The translations under genes were made by a program, and so were the position numbers. This document shows positions 49,471 through 62,289 of a stretch of DNA of 64,000 nucleotides, piece by piece. The stretch is from NCBI RefSeq assembly GCF_030052815.1, contig NW_026614712.1, positions 1 through 64,000 of the forward strand, in the 5' to 3' direction. Each line of letters starts with the position of its first letter. The stretch's first letter is position 1. The notes below the pieces were generated by a model that saw only the letters and a program-made list of their open reading frames with translations, did no database searches and was not told the origin of the DNA. Source of the stretch: Hevea brasiliensis (taxonomy: Eukaryota; Streptophyta; Magnoliopsida; Malpighiales; Euphorbiaceae).

Positions 49471-50536
49471 GATCTTGAGATTCTAGAGGTTAATAACAGG
49501 AAATTAAAATGTTGAAAATTAAAATTAACTTGGATTTGAACCTAGAGGTTGATAGTAGAAAATTAAAATCAACTTGGATCTTGAATCCAGAGGTCGATGA
49601 CAGGAAATTAAAATGCTGAAAATTAAAATCAACTTGAATATTGAATCCAGAGGTTAATAGCTTGAAATTAAAATACTGAGAATTAAAATCAACTTGGATC
49701 TTTATTCTAGAGGTTAAGACTAGAAATTAAAATACTGAAAATTAAAATCAACTTGGATCTTGAATCTAAAGGTTAATAACAAAAAATTAAAATGTTGAAA
49801 AATAAAATTAACTTGGATCTTGAACCCAGAGGTTTATAATAGAAAATTAAAATCAACTTGGTTATTCAATCCACAGGTTGATAACAGGTAATTAAAACTC
49901 GAAAAATTAAAATCAACTTGGAACGTGAATCTAGAGGTTGATAACTGGAAATTTAAAATCAAATTAGATCTTGAATCCAGAGGTTGATAACAGGAAATTG
50001 AAATGCTGAAAATTAAAATCAACTTGGATATTGAATCCAGAGGTTAATAACTTGAAATTAAAATAGTGAAAATTAAAATCAACTTGGATCTTGATTCTAT
50101 AGGTTAATAACAGGTAATTAAAACTCGAAAAATTAAAATCAACTTGGAACTTGAATCTAGAGGTTGATAACTGGAAATTTAAAATCAAATTAGATCTTAA
50201 ATCCAGAGGTTGATAACAGGAAATTAAAATGCTGAAAATTAAAATCAACTTGGATATTGAATCCAGATGTTAATAACTTGAAATTAAAATGCTGAAAATT
50301 AAAATCAACTTGGATCTTTATTCTAGAGGTTAATAACAGGAAATTAAAATGTTGAAAATTAAAATTAACTTGGATTTGAACCTAGAGGTTGATAGCAGAA
50401 AATTAAAACCAACTTGGATCTTGAATCCAGAGGTCGATAACAGGAAATTAAAATGCTGAAAATTAAAATCAACTTGGATATTGAATCTAGAGGTTAATAG
50501 CTTGAAATTAAAATACTGAAAATTAAAATCAACTTG
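49471..50536 (+). repeat. 1,066-bp block, tandem copy 1
   Basis: This block starts at gatcttgagattctagagg and repeats exactly 1,066 bp later at 50537. The two copies differ at a few bases (for example ttattcaatcc against tttttcaatcc). It contains L, S and gaaaaataaaattaac variant units. Confidence 0.87.
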
Positions 50537-51602
50537 GATCTTGAGATTCTAGAGGTTAATAACAGGAAATTAAAATGTTGAAAATTAAAATTAACTTGGA
50601 TTTGAACCTAGAGGTTGATAGTAGAAAATTAAAATCAACTTGGATCTTGAATCCAGAGGTCGATGACAGGAAATTAAAATGCTGAAAATTAAAATCAACT
50701 TGAATATTGAATCCAGAGGTTAATAGCTTGAAATTAAAATACTGAGAATTAAAATCAACTTGGATCTTTATTCTAGAGGTTAAGACTAGAAATTAAAATA
50801 CTGAAAATTAAAATCAACTTGGATCTTGAATCTAAAGGTTAATAACAAAAAATTAAAATGTTGAAAAATAAAATTAACTTGGATCTTGAACCCAGAGGTT
50901 TATAATAGAAAATTAAAATCAACTTGGTTTTTCAATCCACAGGTTGATAACAGGTAATTAAACCTCGAAAAATTAAAATCAACTTGGAACGTGAATCTAG
51001 AGGTTGATAACTGGAAATTTAAATTCAAATTAGATCTTGAATCCAGAGGTTGATAACAGGAAATTGAAATGCTGAAAATTAAAATCAACTTGGATATTGA
51101 ATCCAGAGGTTAATAACTTGAAATTAAAATAGTGAAAATTAAAATCAACTTGGATCTTGATTCTATAGGTTAATAACAGGTAATTAAAACTCGAAAAATT
51201 AAAATCAACTTGGAACTTGAATCTAGAGGTTGATAACTAGAAATTTAAAATTAAATTAGATCTTGAATCCAGAGGTTGATAACAGGAAATTAAAATGCTG
51301 AAAATTAAAATCAACTTGGATATTGAATCCAGAGGTTAATAACTTGAAATTAAAATACTGAAAATTAAAATCAACTTGGATCTTTATTCAAGAGGCTAAT
51401 AACAGGAAATTAAAATGTTGAAAATTAAAATTAACTTGGATTTGAACCTAGAGGTTGATAGCAGAAAATTAAAACCTACTTGGATCTTGAATCCAGAGGT
51501 CGATAACAGGAAATTAAAATGCTGAAAATTAAAATCAACTTGGATATTGAATCTAGAGGTTAATAGCTTGAAATTAAAATACTGAAAATTAAAATCAACT
51601 TG
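50537..51602 (+). repeat. 1,066-bp block, tandem copy 2
   Basis: This is the second copy of the block at 49471, ending where gatcttaattctagaggtta (51603) replaces gatcttgagattctagagg. Its first 290 bp or so are absent from the equivalent place in module 2 (55807 onward), which accounts for the shorter module 2. Confidence 0.85.
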
Positions 51603-52140
51603 GATCTTAATTCTAGAGGTTAATAACTAGAAATTAAAATACTGAAAATTAAAATCAACTTGGATCTTGAATCTAGAGATTAATAATAGGAAATTAAAAT
51701 ATTGAAAATTAAAATTAACTTGGATCTTGAACCAAGAGGTTTATAGCAGAAAATTAAAATCAACTTGGTTCTTGAATCCAGAGGTTGATAACAGGTAATC
51801 AAAACTCGAAAAATTAAAATCAACTTGGAACTTGAATCTAGAGATTGATAACTGGAAATTTATAATCAACTTAGATCTTGAATCCAAATGTTGATAACAG
51901 AAAATTAAAAGGCAGAAAATTAAAATCAGCTTGGATCTTAAATCCACAAGGTTGATAACTGGAAATTAAAATCAACTTGGTTCTTGAAACCAAAGCTTGA
52001 TAACAGAAAATTAAAATGCTGAAAATTAAAATCAACTTGGATCTTGAATCCAAATGATCGATAATCGGAAATTTAAAATCAACTTGGATCTTGAATCCGG
52101 AGGTTAATAACTGAAAATTAAAATCAACATGGATCTTGAA

Positions 52141-55100
52141 TCCCAAGGTTGATAACAAGAAATTAAAATGCTTAAAATTAAAATCAGCTTAGATCTTAAA
52201 TCCAGAGTTTGATAACAGGAAATTAAAATGCGGAAAATTAAAATCAAGTTGGATCTTGAATCCAGAGGTTGATAATCAGAATTGAAAATCAACTTGGATC
52301 TTGAATCCAAAGGTTAAAAATAGGAAATTAAAATGATGAAATTTAAAATCAGCTTGAATCTTGTATACAGAGGGTGATAACATAAAATTTAAATTCTGAA
52401 AATTAAAATCAAATTTGATATTGAATCCAGAGGTTAATAACTAGAAATTAAAATACTAAAAATTAAAATCAACTTGGATCTTGAATCTAGAGGTTAATAA
52501 CAGAAAATTAAAATGTTGAAAATTAAAATTAACTTGGATCTTGAACCCAGATGTTTATAGCAGAAAATTAAAATCAACTTGGTTCTTGAATCCAAAGGTT
52601 GATAAAAGGTAATTAAAACTCAGAAAATTAAAATCAATTTGGAACATGAATCAAGAGGTTGATAATCGAAATTTAAAATCAACTTAGATCTTGAATCCAG
52701 AGGTTGATAATAGGAAATTAAAAGGTGAAAATTAAAATCAGCTTGGATCTTGAATCCAGAGGTTGATAACTGGAAATTAAAATCAACTTGGATCTTGAAA
52801 CCCGAGGTTTATAACAAGAAATTAAAATGCTGAAAACTAAAATCAACTTGGATCTTGAATCCAGGGTTGATAACTGGAAATTGAAAATCAACTTGGATCT
52901 TAAATACAGAGGTTAATAATTGAAAATTAAAATCAACATGGATCTTGAATCCTGAGATTGATAACAAGAAATTAAAATGCTTAAAATTAAAATCAACTTG
53001 GATCTTGAATCCAGAGGTTGATAACTGGAAATTTAAAATCAACTTAGATCTTGAATTCAGAGGTTGGCAACAGGAAATTAAAATGTTGAAAATTAAAATC
53101 AACTTGGATCTTGAATCCAGCGGCTCATAACTGGAAATTTAAAATCAATTTAGATCTTGAATCCAGAGGTTAATAACAAGAAATTAAAATATTGAAAATT
53201 AAAATTAACTTGGATTTGAACTGAGAGGTTGATAGCAGAAATTTAAAATCAACTTAGATCTTGAATCCGGAGGTCGATAACAGGAAATCAAAATGCTGAA
53301 AATTAAAATCAACTTGGATATTGATTCCAGAGGTTAATATCTTGAAATTAAAATACTGAAAATTAAAATCAAATTGGATCTTGATTCTTGAGGTTAATAA
53401 CAGGAAATTAAAATGTTGAAAATTAAAATTAACTTGGATTTAAACCTAGAGGTTGATAACAGAAAATTAAAATCAACTTGGATCTTGAATCCACAGGTCA
53501 ATAAAAGGAAATTAAAATGCTGAAAATTAAAATCAACTTGGATATTGAATCCAGAGGTTAATAACTTTGAAATTAAAATACTGAAAATTAAAATCAACTT
53601 GGATCTTTATTCTAGAGGTTAATAACAGGAAATTAAAATGTTGAAAATTAAAATTAACTTGGATAGGAAATTAAAATGTTGAAAATTAAAATTAACTTGG
53701 ATTTAAACCTAGAGGTTGATAGCAGAAAATTAAAATCAACTTAGATCTTGAATCCGGAGGTCGATAACAGGAAATCAAAATGCTGAAAATTAAAATCAAC
53801 TTGGATATTGAATCCAGAGGTTAATATCTTGAAATTAAAATACTAAAAATTAAAATCAAATTGGATCTTGATTCTAGAGGTTAATAACAGGAAATTAAAA
53901 TGTTGAAAATTAAAATTAACTTGGATTTGAACCTAGAGGTTGATAGCAGAAAATTAAAATCAACTTGGATCTTGAATCCAGAGGTCAATAAAAGGAAATT
54001 AAAATGCTGAAAATTAAAATCAACTTGGATAATGAATTTAGAGGTTAATAACTTTGAAATTAAAATACTGAAAATTAAAATCAACTTGGATCTTTATTCT
54101 AGAGATTAATAACAGGAAATTAAAATGTTGAAAATTAAAATTAACTTGGATAGGAAATTAAAATGTTGAAAATTAAAATTAACTTGGATTTGAACCTAGA
54201 GGTTGATAGCAGAAAATTAAAATCAACTTGGATCTTAAATCTAGAGGTCGATAACAAGAAATCAAAATGCTAAAAATTAAAATCAACTTGGATATTGAAT
54301 CCAGAGGTTAATAGCTTGAAATTAAAATACTGAAAATTAAAATCAACTTGGATCTTAATTCTAGAGGTTATAACTATAAATTAAAATACTGAAAATTAAA
54401 ATAAACTTGGATCTTGAATCTTGAGGTTAATAACAAGAAATTAAAATGCTGAAAATTAAAATTAACTTGGATCTTAAAGCCAAAGTTTTATAGCAGAAAA
54501 TTAAAATCAAATTGGTTCTTGAATTCATAGGTTGATAACAGGTAAATAAATCTCGAAAAATTAAAATCAACTTGGAACTTGAATCCAGAGGTTGATGACT
54601 GGAAATTTAAAATCAACTTAGTTCTTGAATCCAGATGTTGATAACAGGAAATTGAAATGCTAAAAATTAAAATCAACTTGGATATTGAATCCAGAGGTTA
54701 ATAACTTGAAATTAAAATACTGAAAATTAAAATCAACTTGGATCTTGAGATTCTAGAGGTTAATAACAGGAAATTAAAATGTTGAAAATTAAAATTAACT
54801 TGGATTTGAACCTAGAGGTTGATAGTAGAAAATTAAAATCAACTTGGATCTTGAATCCAGAGGTCGATGACAGGAAATTAAAATGCTGAAAATTAAAATC
54901 AACTTGAATATTGAATCCAGAGGTTAATAGCTTGAAATTAAAATACTGAGAATTAAAATCAACTTGGATCTTTATTCTAGAGGTTAAGACTAGAAATTAA
55001 AATACTGAAAATTAAAATCAACTTGGATCTTGAATCTAAAGGTTAATAACAAAAAATTAAAATGTTGAAAAATAAAATTAACTTGGATCTTGAACCCAGA

Positions 55101-57121
55101 GGTTTATAATAGAAAATTAAAATCAACTTGGTTATTCAATCCACAGGTTGATAACAGGTAATTAAAACTCGAAAAATTAAAATCAACTTGGAACGTGAAT
55201 CTAGAGGTTGATAATCGAAATTAAAAATCAAATTAGATCTTGAATCCAGAGGTTGATAACAGGAAATTGAAATGCTGAAAATTAAAATCAACTTGGATAT
55301 TGAATCCAGAGGTTAATAACTTGAAATTAAAATAGTGAAAATTAAAATCAACTTGGATCTTGATTCTATAGGTTAATAACAGGTAATTAAAACTCGAAAA
55401 ATTAAAATCAACTTGGAACTTGAATCTAGAGGTTGATAACTGGAAATTTAAAATCAAATTAGATCTTGAATCCAGAGGTTGATAACAGGAAATTAAAATG
55501 CTGAAAATTAAAATCAACTTGGATATTGAATCCAGAGGTTAATAACTTGAAATTAAAATGCTGAAAATTAAAATCAACTTGGATCTTTATTCTAGAGGTT
55601 AATAACAGGAAATTAAAATGTTGAAAATTAAAATTAACTTGGATTTGAATCTAGAGGTTGATAGCAGAAAATTAAAACCAACTTGGATCTTGAATCCAGA
55701 GGTCGATAACAGGAAATTAAAATGCTGAAAATTAAAATCAACTTGGATATTGAATCTAGAGGTTAATAGCTTGAAATTAAAATACTGAAAATTAAAATCA
55801 ACTTGGATCTTGAATCTAAAGGTTAATAACAAAAAATTAAAATGTTGAAAAATAAAATTAACTTGGATCTTGAACCCAGAGGTTTATAATAGAAAATTAA
55901 AATCAACTTGGTTTTTCAATCCACAGGTTGATAACAGGTAATTAAAACTCGAAAAATTAAAATCAACTTGGAACTTGAATCTAGAGGTTGATAACTGGAA
56001 ATTTAAAATCAAATTAGATCTTGAATCCAGAGGTTGATAACAGGAAATTAAAATGCTGAAAATTAAAATCAACTTGGATATTGAATCCAGAGGTTAATAA
56101 CTTGAAATTAAAATAGTGAAAATTAAAATCAACTTGGATCTTGATTCTATAGGTTAATAACAGGTAATTAAAACTCGAAAAATTAAAATCAACTTGGAAC
56201 TTGAATCTAGAGGTTGATAACTGGAAATTTAAAATCAAATTAGATCTTGAATCCAGAGGTTGATAACAGGAAATTAAAATGCGGAAAATTAAAATCAACT
56301 TGGATATTGAATCCAGAGGTTAATAACTTGAAATTAAAATACTGAAAATTAAAATCAACTTGGATCTTTATTCTAGAGGTTAATAACAGGAAATTAAAAT
56401 GTTGAAAATTAAAATTAACTTGGATTTGAACCTAGAGGTTGATAGCAGAAAATTAAAACCAACTTGGATCGTGAATCCAGAGGTCGATAACAGGAAATTA
56501 AAATACTGAAAATTAAAATCAACTTGGATATTGAATCTAGAGGTTAATAGCTTGAAATTAAAATACTGAAAATTAAAATCAACTTGGATCTTAATTCTAG
56601 AGGTTAATAACTATAAATTAAAATACTGAAAATTAAAATCAACTTGGATCTTGAATCTAGAGATTAATAATAGGAAATTAAAATATTGAAAATTAAAATT
56701 AACTTGGATCTTGAACCAAGAGGTTTATAGCAGAAAATTAAAATCAACTTGGTTCTTGAATCCAGAGGTTGATAACAGGTAATCAAAACTCGAAAAATTA
56801 AAATCAACTTGGAACTTGAATCTAGAGATTGATAACTGGAAATTTATAATCAACTTAGATCTTGAATCCAAATGTTGATAACAGAAAATTAAAAGGCAGA
56901 AAATTAAAATCACTTGGATCTTAAATCCACAAGGTTGATAATCGAAATTAAAATCAACTTGGTTCTTGAAACCAAAGCTTGATAACAGAAAATTAAAATG
57001 CTGAAAATTAAAATCAACTTGGATCTTGAATCCAGCGACTGATAACTGGAAATTTAAAATCAACTTGGATCTTGAATCCGGAGGTTAATAACTGAAAATT
57101 AAAATCAACATGGATCTTGAA
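52141..57121 (+). repeat. About 5.1-kb module, copy 2 (4,981 bp)
   Basis: This module is bounded by tcccaaggttgataacaag at 52141 and 57122. It contains the second embedded left-type fragment, one complete 1,066-bp block (54741-55806), a second block missing about 290 bp at its start, and the stretch equivalent to 1.68-2.16 kb. Small losses cluster at 52.26-52.73 kb. Confidence 0.83.
53085..54370 (+). repeat. Left-type HOR fragment embedded in module 2
   Basis: This is a copy of 47815-49100 at an offset of 5,270 bp, with a unit 1 landmark at 53180 and XS units near 53.66 and 54.15 kb. The entry point, between ttggcaacaggaaattaaaa and agcggctcataactgg, is identical in both modules, so they share one insertion or exchange event followed by module duplication (inference). 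Confidence 0.82.
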
Positions 57122-60100
57122 TCCCAAGGTTGATAACAAGAAATTAAAATGCTTAAAATTAAAATCAGCTTAGATCTTAAATCCAGAGTTTGATAACAGG
57201 AAATTAAAATGCGGAAAATTAAAATCAAGTTGGATCTTGAATCCAGAGGTTGATAACTGTAAATTGAAAATCAACTTGGATCTTGAATCCAAAGGTTAAA
57301 AATAGGAAATTAAAATGCTGAAATTAAAATCAGCTTGAATCTTGAATCCAAAGGGTGATAACAGAAAATTAAAATGCTGAAAATTAAAATCAACTTGGAT
57401 ATTGAATCCAGAGGTTAATAACTAGAAATTAAAATACTAAAAATTAAAATCAACTTGGATCTTGAATCTAGAGGTTAATAACAGAAAATTAAAATGTTGA
57501 AAATTAAAATTAACTTGGATCTTGAACCCAGATGTTTATAGCAGAAAATTAAAATCAACTTGGTTCTTGAATCCAGAGGTTGATAACAGGGAATTAAAAC
57601 TCAGAAAATTAAAATCAATTTGGAACTTGAATCAAGAGGTTGATAACTGGAAATTTAAAATCAACTTAGATCTTGAATCCAGAGGTTGATAATAGGAAAT
57701 TAAAAGGCTGAAAATTAAAATCAGCTTGGATCTTGAATCCAGAGGTTGATAACTGGAAATTAAAATCAACTTGGATCTTGAAACCCGAGGTTTATAACAG
57801 GAAATTAAAATGCTGAAAACTAAAATCAACTTGGATCTTGAATCCAGGGTTGATAACTGGAAATTGAAAATCAACTTGGATCTTAAATACAGAGGTTAAT
57901 AATTGAAAATTAAAATCAACATGGATCTTGAATCCTGAGATTGATAACAAGAAATTAAAATGCTTAAAATTAAAATCAACTTGGATCTTGAATCCAGAGG
58001 TTGATAACTGGAAATTTAAAATCAACTTGGATCTTGAATTCAGAGGTTGGCAACAGGAAATTAAAATTCTAAAAATTAAAATCAACTCAGATATTGAATC
58101 CATAGGTTGATAACAGGAAATTAAAATGCTGAAAATTAAAATCAACTTGGATCTTGAATCAAGAGGTTGATAACTGTAAATTTAAAATCAACTTGGATCT
58201 TAAATCCAGAGGTTGATAACAGGAATTTAAAAAAGTGAAAATTAAAATCAACATGGATCTTGAATCCTGAGGTTGATAACAAGAAATTAAAATGCTTAAA
58301 ATTAAAATCAACTTGGATATTGAATCCAGAGGTTGATAACTGGAAATTTAAAATCAACTTGGATCTTGAATTCAGAGGTTGGCAACAGGAAATTAAAATT
58401 CTGAAAATTAAAATCAACTCAGATATTGAATCCATAGGTTGATAACAGGAAATTAAAATGCTGAAAATTAAAATCAACTTGGATCTTGAATCCATAGGTT
58501 GATAACTGGAAATTTTAAATCAACTTGGATCTTGAATCCAGAGGGTGATAATAGAAAATTAAAATACTGAAAATTAAAACTACTTGGATATTGAATCAAG
58601 AGGTTGATAGCTGGAAATTTAAAATCAACTTAGATCTTGAATCTAGAGGTTAATAACAGGAAATTAAAATGCTGAAAATTAAAATGCTGAAAAGTAAAAT
58701 CAACTCGGAACTCGAATCCATAGGTTAATAATAAGAAATTAAAATGTGAAAAATTAAAATCAACTTGGATCTTGAATCGAAAGGTTGATAACTGAAAATT
58801 TAAAATCAACTTGGATATTGAATCCAGAGGCTGATAACAGGAAATTAAAATGCTGAAAAATAAAATCAACTCGAATCTTAAATCCAAAGGTTAATAACTA
58901 GAAAATGAAAATCAACTTGGATCATGAATCCAGAGGTTGATAATAGGAAATTAAAATGCCAAAAATTAAAATCAACTTAGATCTTAAATCCAGAGGTTGA
59001 TAACAGGAAATTAAAATGCTGAAAATTAAAATCAACTTGGATATTGAATCCAGAGGTTAATAACTTGAAATTAAAATACTGAAAATTAAAATCAACTTAG
59101 ATCTTAATTCTAGAGGTTAATAACAGGAAATTAAAATGTTGAAAATTAAAATTAACTTGGATTTGAACCCAGAGGTGATAGCAGAAAATTAAAATCTACT
59201 TGGATCCTGAATCCTTAGGTTGATAATAGGAAATTAAAATACTGAAAATTAAAATCAACTTGGATAATGAATCCAAAGGTTAATAACTTGAAATTAAAAA
59301 GCTGAAAATTAAAATCAACTTGGATCTTGATTGTAGAGGTTAATAACCAAAAATTAAAATGTTGAAAATTAAAATTATCTTGGATTTGAACCCAGAGGTT
59401 GATAGCAGCAAATTAAAATCAACTTGGAACTTGAATCCAGAGGTTGATAATTGGAAATTGAAAATTAACTTAGATCTTGAATCCAGAGGTTGATAATAGG
59501 AAATTAAAAAGCTAAAAATTAAAAGCAGCTTGGATCTTGAATCCAGAGGTTGATAACTGGAAATTAAAATCAACTTGGATCTTAAAACCAGAGGTTGATA
59601 ACAGAAAATTAAAATGCTGAAAATTAAAATCAACATAGATATTGAATCCATAGGTTGATAAGAAGAAATTAAAATGCTTAAAATTCAAATCAACTTGGAT
59701 CTTCAATCTACAAGTTGATAACTGAAAATTTAAAATCAACTTGGATCTTGAATTCAGAGGTTGATAACAGGAAATTAAAGTTCTGAAAATTAAAATTAAC
59801 TCGGATCTTGAATTCAGAAATTGATAACATGAAAATAAAATGCTGAAAATTAAAATCAACTTGGATCTTGTATCCAGAGGTTGATAATTGGAAATTAAAA
59901 TCAACTTGGATCTTGAATCCAGAGGCTGATAACAAGAAATTAAAATGCTGAAAATTAAAATCAACTTGGATCTTGAATTCAGAGATTGATAACTGGAAAT
60001 TTGATATCAACTTGAATCTTGAATCCAGAGGTTGATAATAAGAAATTGAAATGCTGAAAATTAAAATCAAATTGGATCTTAAATCCAGAGTTGATAACCG

Positions 60101-62289
60101 AAAATTAATATGCGGAAAATTAAAATCAACTTGGATCTTGAATCCAGATGTTGATAACTAGAAATTGAAAATCAACTTGGATCATGAATCCAGAGGTTGA
60201 TAATAGCAAATTAAAATGCTGAAAATTAAAATCAACTTGGATATTGAAACCAGAGGTTGATAACAGGAAATTGAAATGCTGAAAATTAAAATCAACTTGG
60301 ATATTGAATCCAGAGGTTATAACTATAAATTAAAATATTGAACATTAAAATAAACTTGGATCTTGAATCATGAGGTTAATAACAGTAAATTAAAATGCTG
60401 AAAATTAAAATCAACTTGGATCTTAAAGCCAGAGTTTTATAACAGAAAATTAAAATCAAATTGGTTCTTGAATTCAGAGGTTGATAACAGGTAAATAAAA
60501 CTCGAAAAATTAAAATCAACTTGGAACTTGAATCTAGAGGTTGATGACTGGAAATTTAAAATCAACTTAGTTCTTGAATCCAGATGTTGAAAACAGGAAA
60601 TTAAAATGCTAAAAATTAAAATCAACTTGGATATTGAATCCAGAGGTTAATAACTTGAAATTAAAATACTGAAAATTAAAATCAACTTGGATCTTGATTC
60701 TAGAGGTTAATAACAGGAAATTAAAATGTTGAAAATTAAAATTAACTTGGATTTGAACCTAGAGGTTGATAGTAGAAAATTAAAATCAACTTGGATCTTG
60801 AATCCAGAGGTCGATAACAGGAAATTAAAATGCTAAAAATTAAAATCAACTTGGATATTGAATCCAGAGGTTAATAGCTTGAAATTAAAATACTGAGAAT
60901 TAAATCAACTTGGATCTTTATTCTAGAGCTTAAGACTAGAAAGTAAAATACTGAAAATTAAAATCAACTTGGATCTTGAATCTAAAGGTTAATAACAAAA
61001 AATTAAAATGTTGAAAAATAAAATTAACTTGGATCTTGAACCCAGAGGTTTATAATAGAAAATTAAAATCAACTTGGTTATTCAATCCACAGGTTGATAA
61101 CAGGTAATTAAAACTCGGAAAATTAAAATCAACTTGGAACGTGAATCTAGAGGTTGATAACTGGAAATTTAAAATCAAATTAGATCTTGAATCCAGAGGT
61201 TGACAACAGGAAATTGAAATGCTAAAAATTAAAATCAACTTGGATATTGAATCCAGAGGATGATAACTTGAAATAAAAATAGTGAAAATTAAAATCAACT
61301 TGGATCTTGATTCTATAGGTTAATAACAGGTAATTAAAACTTGGAAAATTAAAATCAACTTGGAACTTGAATCTAGAGGTTGATAACTGGAAATTTAAAA
61401 TCAAATTAGATCTTGAATCCAGAGGTTGATAACAGGAAATTAAAATGCTGAAAATTAAAATCAACTTGGATATTGAATCCAGAGGTTAATAACTTGAAAT
61501 TGAAATACTGAAAATTAAAATCAACTTGGACCTTTATTTTAGAGGTTAATAACAGGAAATTCAAATGTTGAAAATTAAAATTAACTTGGATTTGAACCTA
61601 GAGGTTGATAGCAGAAAATTAAAACCAACTTCGATCTTGTATCCAGAGGTCGATAACAGGAAATTAAAATGCTAAAAATTAAAATCAACTTGGATATTGA
61701 ATCTAGAGGTTAATAGCTTGAAATTAAAATGCTGAAAATTAAAATCAACTTGGATCTTAATTCTAGAGGTTAATAACTATAAATTAAAATACTGAAAATT
61801 AAAATCAACTTGGATCTTGAATCTAGAGATTAATAATAGGAAATTAAAATGTTGAAAATTAAAATTAACTTGGATCTTGAACCAAGAGGTTTATAGCAGA
61901 AAATTAAAATCAACTTTGTTCTTGAATCCAGAGGTTGATAACAGGTAATCAAAACTCGAAAAATTAAAATCAACTTGGAACTTGAATCTAGAGATTGATA
62001 ACTGGAAATTTATAATCAACTTAGATCTTGAATCCAAATGTTGATAACAGAAAAATTAAAAGGCAGAAAATTAAAATCAGCTTGGATCTTAAATCCAGAA
62101 GTTGATAACTGGAAATTAAAATCAACTTAGTTCTTGAAACCAGAGCTTGATAACAGAAAATTAAAATGCTGAAAATTAAAATCAACTTGGATCTTGAATC
62201 CAGCGACTGATAACTGGAAATTTAAAATCAACTTGGATCTTGAATCCAGAGGTTAATAACTGAAAATTAAAATCAACATGGATCTTGAA
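57122..62289 (+). repeat. About 5.1-kb module, copy 3 (5,168 bp), mosaic
   Basis: This module follows module 2 to about 58.06 kb. It then carries right-domain units and the 1.82-kb block (58480-60317) in place of the embedded left-type fragment. From about 60.31 kb it resumes with sequence equivalent to 54.37 kb onward, and finally with the 56.35-57.12 kb equivalent. No XS unit is present. Confidence 0.8.
58480..60317 (+). repeat. 1.82-kb block, copy 2
   Basis: This block matches 43961-45780. One small local expansion is visible near 58670, where aaaattaaaatgctgaaaa appears twice in succession. The right edge at about 60317 is a sharp switch to sequence equivalent to 49.1 and 54.37 kb. Confidence 0.85.

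Larger units (their letters stand above)
46868..52140 (+). repeat. About 5.1-kb module, copy 1 (5,273 bp)
   Basis: This module is bounded by the rare landmark tcccaaggttgataacaag at 46868 and 52141. In order it holds right-domain L and S units to 47.81 kb, an embedded left-type fragment to about 49.1 kb, right-domain units, two tandem 1,066-bp blocks, and a stretch equivalent to 1.68-2.16 kb of the left domain. It matches module 2 at an offset of about 5,270 up to 50.53 kb and about 4,983 from about 50.85 kb. Confidence 0.83.
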
